A DNA stretch of 64,000 bases from an uncultured Chitinophagaceae bacterium (GCA_937907395.1 CALCII010000015.1:1-64000), one strand, 5' to 3'. Positions 9,017 to 18,257 are shown, numbered from the stretch's first letter. Notes: generated by a model not told the origin, from the letters alone. Numbers and translations: made by a program.

Positions 9017-10396
9017 TTAAATAAGGGTGCTGATTTTTTCCATCACTTCCTGTGCAATTTGCCGGGCTTCTGTTCCTGTTCCTGCTTCAGAATAAATCCG
9101 GATGATGGGTTCTGTATTGCTGGCCCTCAGATGCACCCAACTTTTCGGGAACTCAATTTTTACACCGTCTTCAGTATTTACCGGAACATGGACATATTGA
9201 TCCTTCACTTTTGCAAGAATGGCTTTTACATCTGTTCCCTTTGGTAAATCAATTTTATTCTTGCTCATGATATATTCCGGATAGGAATTGCGTAATTCTG
9301 AAGTTGTTTTACCCGATTGAGCCAGGTGTGTAAGGAATAATGCAATACCAATAAGAGCATCCCTTCCATAATGAAGTTGCGGGTCAATAATTCCACCATT
9401 TCCCTCACCACCAATCACCGCATTCACTTCTTTCATTTTTTTAACTACGTTCACCTCACCAACAGCACTTGCAAAATACTGACCGCCGTATTGTTCCGTA
9501 ACATCTTTCAAGGCTCTTGTTGAAGAAAGATTAGAAACAGTGTTACCCTTTGTGACAGACAGTACATAATCGGCCACAGCAACCAATGTATATTCTTCAC
9601 CAAACAAACTGCCATCTTCACTTACAAAACAAAGCCTGTCTACATCCGGATCAACTGCAATTCCCAAATGTGCTTTTTGATTGACAACTTCTGCACATAA
9701 ATCAACCAGGTGTTCGGCCAATGGTTCAGGATTATGGGCAAAGTTTCCATGCATTTCTGCATTCAGTACGGTAATGTCTGTTACACCTAATCTATTTAAT
9801 AAAGCAGGAACAGCAACAGCACCTGAACTGTTGATTGCATCAACAACAACTTTAAAATTTTTGGAAGCAATCAAGTCCTTCTTCACCAAGGGATGTGCCA
9901 ATATTGCTTCAATATGTTTTTCGAGCAAACCGGTACCGGTTGTATAAGTGCCTAATTCATCTACAGGAGCAAATTCAAAATTATCTGATTCAGCCAGGCT
10001 CAGCATTTGTAACCCGGTTTCGGCGCTGATGAATTCACCTTTATCATTCAAAAGTTTTAAAGCGTTCCATTGTTTGGGATTATGGGAAGCCGTAAGAATA
10101 ATTCCTCCTGCTGCTTTTTCAAATACAACGGCCATTTCAACAGTTGGGGTGGTGCTTAATCCCAGGTCCACCACATTGATGCCCAGTCCCTTTAATGTGT
10201 TTACTACGAGGCTGTTTACCATTTCTCCGCTCATACGCCCATCACGGCCTACCACTACTTTTTTTCCGTTTCCTTCTTTGCGAAGCATGGAACCATAAGC
10301 AGCTGTAAACTTTACGATATCAACGGGAGTAAGATTATCGCCGGGTTTACCACCAATTGTACCACGGATACCCGAAATCGACTTCATCAAAGCCAT
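9017..10396 (-). CDS. glmM: Phosphoglucosamine mutase (alpha-D-phosphohexomutase)
   Basis: 459 residues. Converts glucosamine-6-phosphate to glucosamine-1-phosphate for UDP-GlcNAc synthesis. The phosphoserine is S104 in LTASHNP; the Mg-binding loop is DPDVDR (249-254: D249, D251, D253); the sugar-binding loop is GGEGNGG (about 330-337) and the C-terminal phosphate-binding loop is RASNTEPIIRIY. The N terminus MALMKSISGIRGT matches the family. The GEGNGG form of the sugar loop also occurs in archaeal-type glucosamine/phosphomannose mutases, so a dual PMM/PGM role is not excluded. The region upstream contains an 11-unit heptamer array (10431-10507). Confidence 0.9.
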   Translation of the reverse strand: MALMKSISGIRGTIGGKPGDNLTPVDIVKFTAAYGSMLRKEGNGKKVVVGRDGRMSGEMVNSLVVNTLKGLGINVVDLGLSTTPTVEMAVVFEKAAGGIILTASHNPKQWNALKLLNDKGEFISAETGLQMLSLAESDNFEFAPVDELGTYTTGTGLLEKHIEAILAHPLVKKDLIASKNFKVVVDAINSSGAVAVPALLNRLGVTDITVLNAEMHGNFAHNPEPLAEHLVDLCAEVVNQKAHLGIAVDPDVDRLCFVSEDGSLFGEEYTLVAVADYVLSVTKGNTVSNLSSTRALKDVTEQYGGQYFASAVGEVNVVKKMKEVNAVIGGEGNGGIIDPQLHYGRDALIGIALFLTHLAQSGKTTSELRNSYPEYIMSKNKIDLPKGTDVKAILAKVKDQYVHVPVNTEDGVKIEFPKSWVHLRASNTEPIIRIYSEAGTGTEARQIAQEVMEKISTLI

Positions 10397-10430
10397 AGTA
10401 ATTTTTTTTTGCGAAGGTACGGGAGAAAGG

Positions 10431-10507
10431 CGTAATGCATAATGCTGAAGGCTATATGCTTAGTGCGAAATGCTTAATGCAAAGAGCTGAAGGCTTAATG
10501 CATAAGG
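10431..10507. repeat. Heptanucleotide repeat array A (11 units)
   Basis: Eleven consecutive 7-mers, each starting with C and ending with G: CGTAATG, CATAATG, CTGAAGG, CTATATG, CTTAGTG, CGAAATG, CTTAATG, CAAAGAG, CTGAAGG, CTTAATG, CATAAGG. The only invariant feature is a GC step every 7 nt. It occupies the 200-bp gap between holA and glmM, just upstream of the glmM start. A longer array of the same kind lies at 50816-50934. Confidence 0.85.
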
Positions 10508-10596
10508 CTCGAAACAGGAAATGTAATTGATGAAATGTTATGAAAATAGACTGAGATTCATTTGTAGTTAATGATCATGCTGTTTTATTCCCATAT

Positions 10597-11592
10597 TTAC
10601 CCCATCATCTTATAGATAAGTTCTTTTAAAAGCGAAGCATCTTCGGTGCCGGCATCGTTCACACCTACGCTTCTTAAATTGTACTGATGCATTAATAACA
10701 AAGCGGCCTGCACACCTTCGTAACCATAAGCATTTGCTGTGGCTTTATAATCTTTCAGGAACCACCCGTTTATTCCTGTTTGAGCAGAAATCGTTTTATC
10801 ATCGCCTTGTACCCCAAACAGCATAAACGTTTTTGAAAAATAGCTGTAAAGCGAAGGAAGGATTAATTGTATAGGAGCCGCTTTAGGGTTGCTTTCAAAA
10901 TACTGAACGATCTGCATGGCTTTGGAAAGGTTTTTCCGTCCAACTGCATTCTGAAGTTCAAACACATTGTATTCTTTGCTGATTCCTACGTATTCTTCAA
11001 TATCATCTTCTGTTATACTTGTGCGGGTGCCGAGGTTGAGGATCAGTTTGTCGACCTCATTGGCAATGCGGCTGAGATCATTTCCTATATGCTCGGCAAG
11101 GAGATGAATGGCTTTCTGGGTAGGTTGAAATCCTTTTTCTTCAATATACTTTTGTGTCCAGCCCGGCAGTTCATTATCCTTCATTTTCTGGGAGCTGAAC
11201 AGCTCTGCTTTCTCTTTTAACAGTTTCGCCAGTTTACTTCTACCATCTACCTTTTTTTCTTTGTGAGCTACTACCAGTATGGTTGACACCAAAGGTTTAT
11301 CGACATAAGGTTCCAGCTTATCAATATCCCGCATTTGCTGTGCTTCTTTCAAAATCACCACCTGTTTATCAGCAAACATGGGATAGCGCATGCAGGCATT
11401 CACCACATCGGCCCAATTGGCATCTTTTCCATAAAACACACTTAAATTAAACCCTGCTTCTGCTTCGGAAAGTATATGATGTTCTGCTGCATCAACCAAT
11501 ACATCAATATAGTAATCTTCCTCCCCTTCCAACCAATAAACAGGTTTGAAGTTCTTCTTTTTCCAATCTGATAATATTTTGTCGAAACTCAT
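10597..11592 (-). CDS. holA: DNA polymerase III subunit delta
   Basis: 331 residues from the ATG at 11592 (MSFDKILSDWKKK); an ATG four codons earlier overlaps the -7 element and is less likely. HolA opens the sliding clamp in the clamp-loader complex. The protein has the AAA+-like delta fold: FKPVYWLEGEEDYYID (residues about 15-30, cf. the degenerate nucleotide-binding loop of the family), the mid-domain with HIGNDLSRIANEVDKL, and the C-terminal all-helical domain. Length fits the family (about 340). It starts 53 nt from the exonuclease stop codon on the same strand. Confidence 0.9.
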   Translation of the reverse strand: MSFDKILSDWKKKNFKPVYWLEGEEDYYIDVLVDAAEHHILSEAEAGFNLSVFYGKDANWADVVNACMRYPMFADKQVVILKEAQQMRDIDKLEPYVDKPLVSTILVVAHKEKKVDGRSKLAKLLKEKAELFSSQKMKDNELPGWTQKYIEEKGFQPTQKAIHLLAEHIGNDLSRIANEVDKLILNLGTRTSITEDDIEEYVGISKEYNVFELQNAVGRKNLSKAMQIVQYFESNPKAAPIQLILPSLYSYFSKTFMLFGVQGDDKTISAQTGINGWFLKDYKATANAYGYEGVQAALLLMHQYNLRSVGVNDAGTEDASLLKELIYKMMG

Positions 11593-11601
11593 AGTACGGT
11601 G

Positions 11602-11609
11602 CAAAAATA
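11602..11609 (-). promoter_or_regulatory. Possible -7 element of holA
   Basis: TATTTTTG on the minus strand matches TAnnTTTG, but it is only 9 nt before the ATG at 11592, which would leave an almost leaderless mRNA. Weak support. Confidence 0.3.
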
Positions 11610-11645
11610 GGTGGATAACCCATGTGAAGTTCCGGCATTGACAAA

Positions 11646-12377
11646 TCAGGACTTGAAAATATTCTGCTGGGGCAAATCAGGCCCATTTTCAAAACGGAGT
11701 AAAATACGGGCAGTTGCCACCACATCTTTTTCGCAATAACTAACAATCCGTTTCAGATTTTTTTCTTTATAATACACTTCTTTTACTTTGCTCCCATCGA
11801 TATCATCCTTTGGTGTTTCAATGCCAAGAACAGCTGCCAATAAATTTAGAGGGGTATAGTTTTTATAATCACCAAATCGCCAGAATTGCATGGTATCCAC
11901 CAGGTTTGTTTCCCATGGCTTTTTGTTACTGAACTGCAAAAAAGCAGGTAACGGAATATTGTTAGCAAAACACCTGCGGCAGATATAGGGGATATCAAAC
12001 TCTTTGATATTATGCCCTGCAAATGAAAACTGCGGGTTCTTTTTGGCGAGATATGATATTTTGCGGATGAACTCGGCCAGTAATTGCTTCTCATCTTTAT
12101 GGTAAAAAGACTTTACCCTGAGACATAAGCGGCCTCCTTTATCTGTATAAAACAAGCCAGTACTGATGCAAATAATCTTACCAAATTCTGACAGTATACC
12201 GGCCCTGTCTTCATACCATTCCTCGACTGTTTTATTTTCTGGCATGGTTTTGGAAACCTTGTCTGCCCAGAGTTGCTTCCACAGTTCAGGAAGGTCTGAA
12301 AACTGCTCGAAAACCGGTACCGTTTCAATATCAATTACCAGGAGATTTTCGGGTTTGCCCAAATTGTGGTTAGCCAT
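11646..12377 (-). CDS. DEDDy-type 3'-5' exonuclease (PolB exonuclease-like)
   Basis: 243 residues resembling the stand-alone 'predicted 3'-5' exonuclease related to the exonuclease domain of PolB' family. Catalytic acids in order: D16 and E18 in VIDIET, the ExoII aspartate in GHNIKEFD (about 120-127), and the ExoIII Y-x3-D in YCEKDVVAT near residue 215. It should act on single-stranded 3' ends; a role in repair or proofreading is inferred. It is divergent from the coiled-coil gene at 12414 and precedes holA. Confidence 0.85.
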   Translation of the reverse strand: MANHNLGKPENLLVIDIETVPVFEQFSDLPELWKQLWADKVSKTMPENKTVEEWYEDRAGILSEFGKIICISTGLFYTDKGGRLCLRVKSFYHKDEKQLLAEFIRKISYLAKKNPQFSFAGHNIKEFDIPYICRRCFANNIPLPAFLQFSNKKPWETNLVDTMQFWRFGDYKNYTPLNLLAAVLGIETPKDDIDGSKVKEVYYKEKNLKRIVSYCEKDVVATARILLRFENGPDLPQQNIFKS

Positions 12378-12413
12378 GCTTAATTTTAGGTTAGACTTTT
12401 AAAAATCAACATT

Positions 12414-13382
12414 ATGACGTATTCAAATTATCCTTCAGCAAGTCCACAAGACAATCCCCCATCAGCTCCTCAAAAAGACAACCGCACAATCATATATGGT
12501 GTTTTAATAGCGGCTTTACTGGGCACCTGGGGCTATATCATCTGGGATAAATCAAAGACTAAAGAATTCACCAATCAGTTGCAAACACAATTGACGGTGA
12601 GCGACAGCACCAAAAATGCTATTCAAACAGAATACAACTCTGCTTTGCAACGTCTGGATGAACTCACTTCCATGAACTCAAGCCTTGACAGTTTGGTAAA
12701 AACAAAAAATTCTGAGGTGGAAGGTTTGAAATCCAGAATTCAGACGCTTTTGAAAAAGCAAAACAAAACAGCAGCAGATCTGGCAGAAGCCAAACGTCTG
12801 ATCACAGAGTTAAACAGCAAGATCACCGGCTTTGTACGTGAAGTGGAAGTATTGCGTGGAGAAAACCTGCAATTGAAAAATGAAAAGCAGGAGCTGATCA
12901 CTCAGAAAGAATCTCTTCAGAAAGAGTATGATGAAACACAGGAACAGAAGAAGAAAGTAGAAGAAAAACTGGATGTTGCATCAACTCTGAATGCTTCGAA
13001 CATTAACATCGTTTCTATTGACGAACGTAAAAACGGAAAAGAAAGAGAAAAAGAAAAAGCAAAAAGAGTTGATAAGATTCGTGTAACATTTGATGTATTT
13101 AACCGTGTGGGAGATGAAGGAACAAAAGACGTGTATGTGGTGATTACAGATCCTACCGGACAAGTAATCAGCAATGAAGCATTGGGAAGTGGCCGTTTCA
13201 CCACACGTGATGAAGGAGAAAAAGTATTCACCAAAAAAGCAAGTGTAAACTTTGCCGCCGGTAAATCTGCTCCTGTTGTTGTGGAATGGAAACCGGGAAC
13301 AAAATTTGCTTCCGGCGCCTATAAAATCTCTATTTATAACAATGGATTTAAAATTGGCGAAGGATCCAGAACATTAAAATAA
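12414..13382 (+). CDS. Membrane-anchored coiled-coil protein
   Basis: 322 residues. A Pro/Ser/Gln-rich cytosolic N terminus (1-23), one membrane helix (about 26-44, TIIYGVLIAALLGTWGYIIW), a long coiled coil (about 50-195; heptads rich in Leu, Glu, Lys and Gln), a short highly charged Lys/Glu segment (about 203-220), then a compact beta-rich C-terminal domain (about 222-322: VTFDVFNRVGDEGTKDVYVVITDPTG). The shape suggests a periplasmic or envelope structural protein. I do not recognise a named family; similar proteins are widespread in Bacteroidota as 'hypothetical'. A strong terminator follows. Confidence 0.8.
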   Translation: MTYSNYPSASPQDNPPSAPQKDNRTIIYGVLIAALLGTWGYIIWDKSKTKEFTNQLQTQLTVSDSTKNAIQTEYNSALQRLDELTSMNSSLDSLVKTKNSEVEGLKSRIQTLLKKQNKTAADLAEAKRLITELNSKITGFVREVEVLRGENLQLKNEKQELITQKESLQKEYDETQEQKKKVEEKLDVASTLNASNINIVSIDERKNGKEREKEKAKRVDKIRVTFDVFNRVGDEGTKDVYVVITDPTGQVISNEALGSGRFTTRDEGEKVFTKKASVNFAAGKSAPVVVEWKPGTKFASGAYKISIYNNGFKIGEGSRTLK

Positions 13383-13406
13383 ACTGAGATACTACTTGAT
13401 AAACAG

Positions 13407-13437
13407 AAAGGCAGACCATTGAGTCTGCCTTTTCTTT
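13407..13437 (+). terminator. Terminator of the coiled-coil gene
   Basis: AAAGGCAGA (13407-13415) pairs with TCTGCCTTT (13424-13432), followed by TCTTTTT. The tract overlaps the stop codon of the convergent outer-membrane gene, which may use the same hairpin in reverse. Confidence 0.85.
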
Positions 13438-16400
13438 TTAGAACAAAGCTCTCACACTTGCCCGGCCGGTATGTATTGTTTTTCCTTCTCCGGGTTTACG
13501 GCCTTCATATTGAAAACTGATTTCCATATTATTCGAAAGCCGTTTGGTAAAATCCAGGTTCCATAAAAAGTTTTGCCCTGGCAGTAATGCATCCAGCATG
13601 ATAAAAGCAACGGTACTATTCGTATTTGTACCGGTATAACTGATATTACTGAATTGCAATTTTCCGTTGATCGTTCCGCTAGACAAAACGTTATATTTCA
13701 TATCCGTGATCAAAGAATGAATGGTTGCTCTCTCTTTAGCCCCTGTTGTATTTTCTTTTTGGTCATATTTATAGCTTAATGAAAACCGGTACTTTGTTGT
13801 TTGCTGGTAACTGATCATTGGTTCAGCTGAAAATTGTTTCAGGAAAAAATTTCTGTTACTGAATTTTGGCGTTTCAAGCTTGTTTGTAACAAACCGTACA
13901 TATAATGATGTTGTAAACCGTTTATTTATGTTCCAGCGGACACGCTGGTTGATTTCTTCAAGGGTTCTTGTTTCAAGTCCGTATGTAAGAATAGAACGGT
14001 TCTCGTTTTTTAAATGGGTAAACTCAAGCCCCCAGATGCTGCTGGTTCTATTGAAAAACAATGTATTACTGAGAATGGAACTGAGAGATATAAGACTGGT
14101 ATCTTCTGCAGGTCGTGAAAATGGATTCAAAGAGAAATTTTTCTGTGAGATTTCTTTTTTGAAAATCTGTAATCCTGATTGTGCAGAGACTCTTCCAAGG
14201 AATTTTTTAAATCCATTCGCTTTATTCATGTCAATCAAGGCACGTGGATTCAGGTTTAAACTATAGTTGAACTGATTGTAATTTGCCCGGATAAAATCTA
14301 ATGTAGGTGTAAAAATGCGTATATACTTCGCCTGATCCCGGTACTGTGCAATTTCAAATTCATTCAATTGCGGTATGCCGTCATTGTTATAATCATTCCA
14401 TGTAAACTCACCTTGCCCGGCAGGTACTTCCAGAAATGAATAATCTCTCCTTTGTTCCTGGCCTGAGCCAATTTCATACAATACATTTCCATTGACCATT
14501 CCTTTCCACTCATTAATAAAGTATTCTGTTCGGCCCAGTAGCGTACGTTCGGGTTTAAGTCCGGTTATATTACTATTGTACACCTTCAATTCACGCAGCG
14601 TGGCATTGAACCGAACCTGGTGTTTTTCGTTCTTCATTAATTCGAGGTAAGCATTGTAGTTTAAACTCTGGTCTGTTCTTGTAAAATCTTTTCCAACCGG
14701 TAATTGATCGGTTCTTGAAAAGAATGTGAGTCCCCATTTATTCACTTGCTCAGCCGACTTGATGTAAAAGCTCCACACATCCCAGTTAAAGCTGGAAGGG
14801 TTTAATAAATCATCTGCTTTCTTTCTGTTCTCATTATGTTCCAGGTAATAACTTCCACCTACCTGCAGATTGTTCAGGTTTTTCAACTGTTTTCTTAATT
14901 CCAACTGAGGCCTTAAGAAAAATCCTTTTAAACCTGTACTGTCAATCTTTGAAAGATTAAATTTCCCGGTCCAGGTCCATCCCTTTTGATTGACATAATG
15001 CTCAACTATATGACGAAGACCTGTAAACGAAGCACCACGCTCATAATGTTGAATGGTATAACTGAACCGGTTGTCTGTATTTCTGTACAACTCAATTCCG
15101 CCGTTGAACAATACTTCCTTTTCCTGTTTCAGAAATACCGGAAGCCCCCACTCCCTGGTAAATTCAACCGGGCGTAAACGCTCTAATGCACGAAACTGAT
15201 CCTGCACATACTCCACAGCTCCGTTTACTTTGTATTTCAGTGGATTTTTTGCAGCTGACTTTCCAAAACGGTTTTCATATTGTGCCTGTATCCTTCCCGC
15301 CCAACCCAGATCATTTCCTTTATCTTTTGAAGAAAGTGTATTTACATCCAACCGGCTTAATGCCAGTTCTGTTTTCAATACTAACTTTTCGTTGGGTTTG
15401 TAATCTGTTCCGAATGTGACCATTTGCTGGGTACGTGGTGCAATCAGCCGAACCACCGGTGCATATCGCCCAACTGATATTCCATTGACCGGCGCCACCC
15501 ATTTGTAGGTCCTTCCATTTGCACCATTCAGATCAGCCACATAATCGCCATTCCCCTGACCTACATCAATGAAAGAAGCGCTATAAATATCCGGCCCATC
15601 ATTAATGGTATAAACAAGCACCGCATTATAAGTAACTGCATTCACGGTTGTATCAACCTTCCGGTAAAAAATTCTGCTTGTATTGAAAGTATCTTTTACA
15701 ATAGAAGAATAAAAGGCTCCATCTGTAATATCACCTGCATCTGCAAGGAATTGTTTCTGGTCTTTGTTGAGGAATTGATTGATGGATGAATTCCTTGAAT
15801 CGGAATTGGAAAACCCATTCACCCTGAATGTTAGTTTTTTGTTGACCTGCAACTCATCTCCAAAGAAAAACTGCGAGTTCAGGTAATTCCGGTCGGCATA
15901 CTCAAATTCAATCTGAATCCGCCGGTCTTTTGTTATCATTCGTTTAGGCGTGAACGTTACTTCAGCAGTATTGTAGTTGATAACATAATCCTGGTCTTCC
16001 CCCCGCTGCATTAATTCCCCATCAATGAAAACCCGTTCGGTCCCTGCAAGTACGATGAAAAATAATTCCCCATTTGGCCCCTGCAAGCGGTATGGCCCCT
16101 GGTTTCCTTCCAGTCCCTGGAACACAAAACGGGTAAATTTTCCTTTGGCAATAGCACCGCTTACCAATGCCGTATTTCTTCCATTGCTGAATACTTTATT
16201 CTGTGTTTGAAAGGACATCCCTTGCAGGCGCTTATAAAAGCTGAGGAAATAAGCATCATTCCTGCGAATATCGATATCCCCAAGGTTGAGCTCCCATCCT
16301 TTCTTTTTTAATTGAATCCACACCCGATCAAATTCGTTGAGCTGTTGGGTATTTCCTTCCGCCTGAACAGGAATATTATTATCTGTCAATGCAGCTGCCA

Positions 16401-16875
16401 GTTGCATACTATCACCAATCATTCCATTGATTTGAAGGTTGAGCACTCCGTTCACTACTGCATCCTGGTTATTCCCGAAGCTGATACCACGCCCAAAACT
16501 TCCGTTATAGTTTACATTGCCAAAATCAAACATTCCTTTCCGGAAGTTCTTGTCTTGGTCAAATGTGATTGGTTTGGTGAGAAAATTATTTTTTACTTCT
16601 TCGTAATTCAACCGGCTGTAGGAATGATTCAACCGGTATGGGAACACACGATAAACAACAACAACAGAATCAAGCGCAGGCAATTGCACCCAGGTAAGCC
16701 GGGCGTTGACTTCGTCCAGTTTGTAAGAAGTGCCTGTAACATTCTGAATGCGAAAAGTATGGGGAACAATACTGAAGCTATCCACTTGTGTAACGGACAA
16801 TGTTACAGGAATTTTCTTTGTACGGATATTCGACAAAGCAGGTGTCACTTGTGCTTTAACCAGCACAAAGAACAA
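13438..16875 (-). CDS. Large outer-membrane beta-barrel/surface protein, start unresolved
   Basis: About 1145 residues of beta-rich sequence with alternating hydrophobic patterns through the C-terminal half (TonB-independent barrel) and a final strand ending in F (VRALF), typical of outer-membrane barrels. A central segment (ERVFIDGELMQRGEDQDYV, then FTPKRMITKDRRIQIEFEYADRNY) is of the kind found in SprA-like and other large Bacteroidota surface proteins. The first standard initiation codon in frame is a TTG at 16875, which leaves only eight residues (MFFVLVKA) before the mature Q. In-frame codons further upstream, back to a stop at 16932-16930, encode KLLVIRKIALTILFLP, exactly the n- and h-regions of a signal peptide, but contain no ATG, GTG or TTG. 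True start therefore non-canonical (CTG/ATC/ATT near 16920-16900), lost, or obscured by a sequence error. Function unknown. Confidence 0.75.
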   Translation of the reverse strand: MFFVLVKAQVTPALSNIRTKKIPVTLSVTQVDSFSIVPHTFRIQNVTGTSYKLDEVNARLTWVQLPALDSVVVVYRVFPYRLNHSYSRLNYEEVKNNFLTKPITFDQDKNFRKGMFDFGNVNYNGSFGRGISFGNNQDAVVNGVLNLQINGMIGDSMQLAAALTDNNIPVQAEGNTQQLNEFDRVWIQLKKKGWELNLGDIDIRRNDAYFLSFYKRLQGMSFQTQNKVFSNGRNTALVSGAIAKGKFTRFVFQGLEGNQGPYRLQGPNGELFFIVLAGTERVFIDGELMQRGEDQDYVINYNTAEVTFTPKRMITKDRRIQIEFEYADRNYLNSQFFFGDELQVNKKLTFRVNGFSNSDSRNSSINQFLNKDQKQFLADAGDITDGAFYSSIVKDTFNTSRIFYRKVDTTVNAVTYNAVLVYTINDGPDIYSASFIDVGQGNGDYVADLNGANGRTYKWVAPVNGISVGRYAPVVRLIAPRTQQMVTFGTDYKPNEKLVLKTELALSRLDVNTLSSKDKGNDLGWAGRIQAQYENRFGKSAAKNPLKYKVNGAVEYVQDQFRALERLRPVEFTREWGLPVFLKQEKEVLFNGGIELYRNTDNRFSYTIQHYERGASFTGLRHIVEHYVNQKGWTWTGKFNLSKIDSTGLKGFFLRPQLELRKQLKNLNNLQVGGSYYLEHNENRKKADDLLNPSSFNWDVWSFYIKSAEQVNKWGLTFFSRTDQLPVGKDFTRTDQSLNYNAYLELMKNEKHQVRFNATLRELKVYNSNITGLKPERTLLGRTEYFINEWKGMVNGNVLYEIGSGQEQRRDYSFLEVPAGQGEFTWNDYNNDGIPQLNEFEIAQYRDQAKYIRIFTPTLDFIRANYNQFNYSLNLNPRALIDMNKANGFKKFLGRVSAQSGLQIFKKEISQKNFSLNPFSRPAEDTSLISLSSILSNTLFFNRTSSIWGLEFTHLKNENRSILTYGLETRTLEEINQRVRWNINKRFTTSLYVRFVTNKLETPKFSNRNFFLKQFSAEPMISYQQTTKYRFSLSYKYDQKENTTGAKERATIHSLITDMKYNVLSSGTINGKLQFSNISYTGTNTNSTVAFIMLDALLPGQNFLWNLDFTKRLSNNMEISFQYEGRKPGEGKTIHTGRASVRALF

Positions 16876-17002
16876 AGGCAGAAACAGTATGGTCAGTGCA
16901 ATTTTCCGGATAACCAGCAGTTTACAGGATTAGAATGCATAAATGTAAAATTTATTGTGCGTTTCTCCTTTCTTATCCCGGCAATGATAATATTTGTTAT
17001 AG

Positions 17003-17034
17003 CATAAAAAAACCTCCGTTTTGCGGAGGTTTTT
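17003..17034 (-). terminator. Terminator of the sdh operon
   Basis: AAAAACCTCCG (17008-17018) pairs with CGGAGGTTTTT (17024-17034); the minus-strand transcript ends in a T7 tract. It follows sdhB by 19 nt and is symmetrical enough to work in both directions. Confidence 0.92.
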
Positions 17035-17052
17035 ACTCAATACGAGAACTAT

Positions 17053-17817
17053 TTATTTGTCTGATGTTAAACAAGCAGACGTGTACTCCATGTTCAGGCG
17101 GGCAATATTGCTGATGGAAATTTCTTTCGGACAAACAGCCTCACAAGCACCGGTATTTGTACAGGCACCAAACCCTTCTTTATCCATTTGAGCAATCATG
17201 TTCACCACACGAGATTTACGTTCCGGATCACCCTGCGGGAGTAATGCAAGATGTGCCACTTTAGCACTGGTGAAGAGCATGGCACTACTGTTTTTACAAG
17301 CAGCAACACAGGCTCCGCAACCGATACACATAGCAGCAGCAAAGGAAGCATCGGCTTTATCTTTTTCAATGGGAATTGAGTTGCCATCAACCGCATTACC
17401 GGTATTAACAGAAACATATCCTCCGGCCTGGATAATACGGTCAAATGCTGTACGATCCACCATCAGATCTTTGATAACAGGAAATGCTTTTGCTCTCCAT
17501 GGTTCCACTACAATTGTATCACCATCGTTGAAAGCACGCATGTGGAGCTGGCAGGTGGTATTGGCATGCCATGGGCCATGCGGACGACCATTAATATACA
17601 TACTGCACATACCACAGATACCTTCACGGCAATCGTGGTCAAATGCTATGGGATCTTTCCCATCACGGATCAATTCTTCATTCAATACATCAAACATTTC
17701 AAGGAAACTCATTTCCGTTGAAATGTTGTTTGCATCGTAGGTTTCAAAAGATCCTTTGTCGTTGCTGTTTCTCTGACGCCAAACTTTCAGTTTAACGTTA
17801 ATGTTTTTATGCTCCAT
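17053..17817 (-). CDS. sdhB: Succinate dehydrogenase/fumarate reductase iron-sulfur subunit
   Basis: 254 residues. Carries electrons from the FAD of SdhA to the quinone site. [2Fe-2S] ligands C63, C68, C71 and C89 (CREGICGMC...C); [4Fe-4S]/[3Fe-4S] ligands C164, C167, C170, C174 and C219, C225, C229 (CIGCGACVAAC; CTNTGACEAVC). All ligands of the three clusters are present. It is the last gene of sdhC-sdhA-sdhB, but its ATG is 474 nt from the sdhA stop instead of the usual few dozen, because an unrelated gene is inserted between them. Confidence 0.95.
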   Translation of the reverse strand: MEHKNINVKLKVWRQRNSNDKGSFETYDANNISTEMSFLEMFDVLNEELIRDGKDPIAFDHDCREGICGMCSMYINGRPHGPWHANTTCQLHMRAFNDGDTIVVEPWRAKAFPVIKDLMVDRTAFDRIIQAGGYVSVNTGNAVDGNSIPIEKDKADASFAAAMCIGCGACVAACKNSSAMLFTSAKVAHLALLPQGDPERKSRVVNMIAQMDKEGFGACTNTGACEAVCPKEISISNIARLNMEYTSACLTSDK

Positions 17818-17832
17818 AACTGTTTAATGAGT

Positions 17833-17867
17833 CAATTTGAAAATTTGAAAATGTATGAATTCATACA
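17833..17867. repeat. Left border repeat and palindrome of the sdh insertion
   Basis: CAATTTGAAAATTTGAAAATG (17833-17853) is an inverted version of the repeat at the other end of the insert (18258-18293). It abuts a perfect 16-bp palindrome TGTATGAATTCATACA (17852-17867). GAATTCAT recurs at the right border. Confidence 0.7.
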
Positions 17868-17876
17868 CGCTTCATT

Positions 17877-18227
17877 TTATTTCGACGAAGAGATTATTTT
17901 AGATAAAATCCGGATAATTTCTTCTAATGCTTCTTTCAATCCCTTTTCAAAGTGATAACTTTTACTCCGTTCACATAAAATCAGCCAATACAAAGATTCA
18001 CTTGCTTCTTTTGCTGCAATTTTCATTTTATGAATGAAATCTGCTTTACTTTCTGCATTTTGAGCTTCGAATACATTCGCCCCAATACCAATACCAGTAC
18101 CTGATCGAAGTAACTGCTTCGAAATAACATACTTCCGATCTTGTTCAAGAACTTCGCAAAACTCTATGACCATAATTGAAAAATCAATTGTTTTGGTCAC
18201 AATAACATTGTCTCTGTCGTTTCTCAT
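17877..18227 (-). CDS. Four-helix bundle protein (23S rRNA intervening-sequence/S23 family)
   Basis: 116 residues from the ATG at 18227 (MRNDRDNVIVTKT); an in-frame ATG at 18260 and a TTG at 18266 lie in the border repeat. The family signature is clear: KYVISKQLLRSGTGIGIGANVFEAQNAESKADFIHKM, then KEASESLYWL. These small four-helix proteins were first found encoded in intervening sequences of 23S rRNA and are scattered as single genes in Bacteroidota; their biochemical role is not established. Here the gene interrupts the sdhA-sdhB junction in the same orientation as the operon and is bordered by AATTTGAAAA-type inverted repeats. The C terminus ends in a Ser/Lys tail. Confidence 0.88.
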   Translation of the reverse strand: MRNDRDNVIVTKTIDFSIMVIEFCEVLEQDRKYVISKQLLRSGTGIGIGANVFEAQNAESKADFIHKMKIAAKEASESLYWLILCERSKSYHFEKGLKEALEEIIRILSKIISSSK

Positions 18228-18257
18228 AAGTTGAAAATTTGATGTGGTGTTTGAATT

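Noticed and set aside
9012..9050. Start of the cysteine desulfurase at 9011
   Set aside because: This ATG lies within the -33 element; the MNRIYFDNAATT start at 8969 fits the family.
10431..10507. CRISPR array
   Set aside because: Repeats are 7 nt with no spacers and no cas genes are near.
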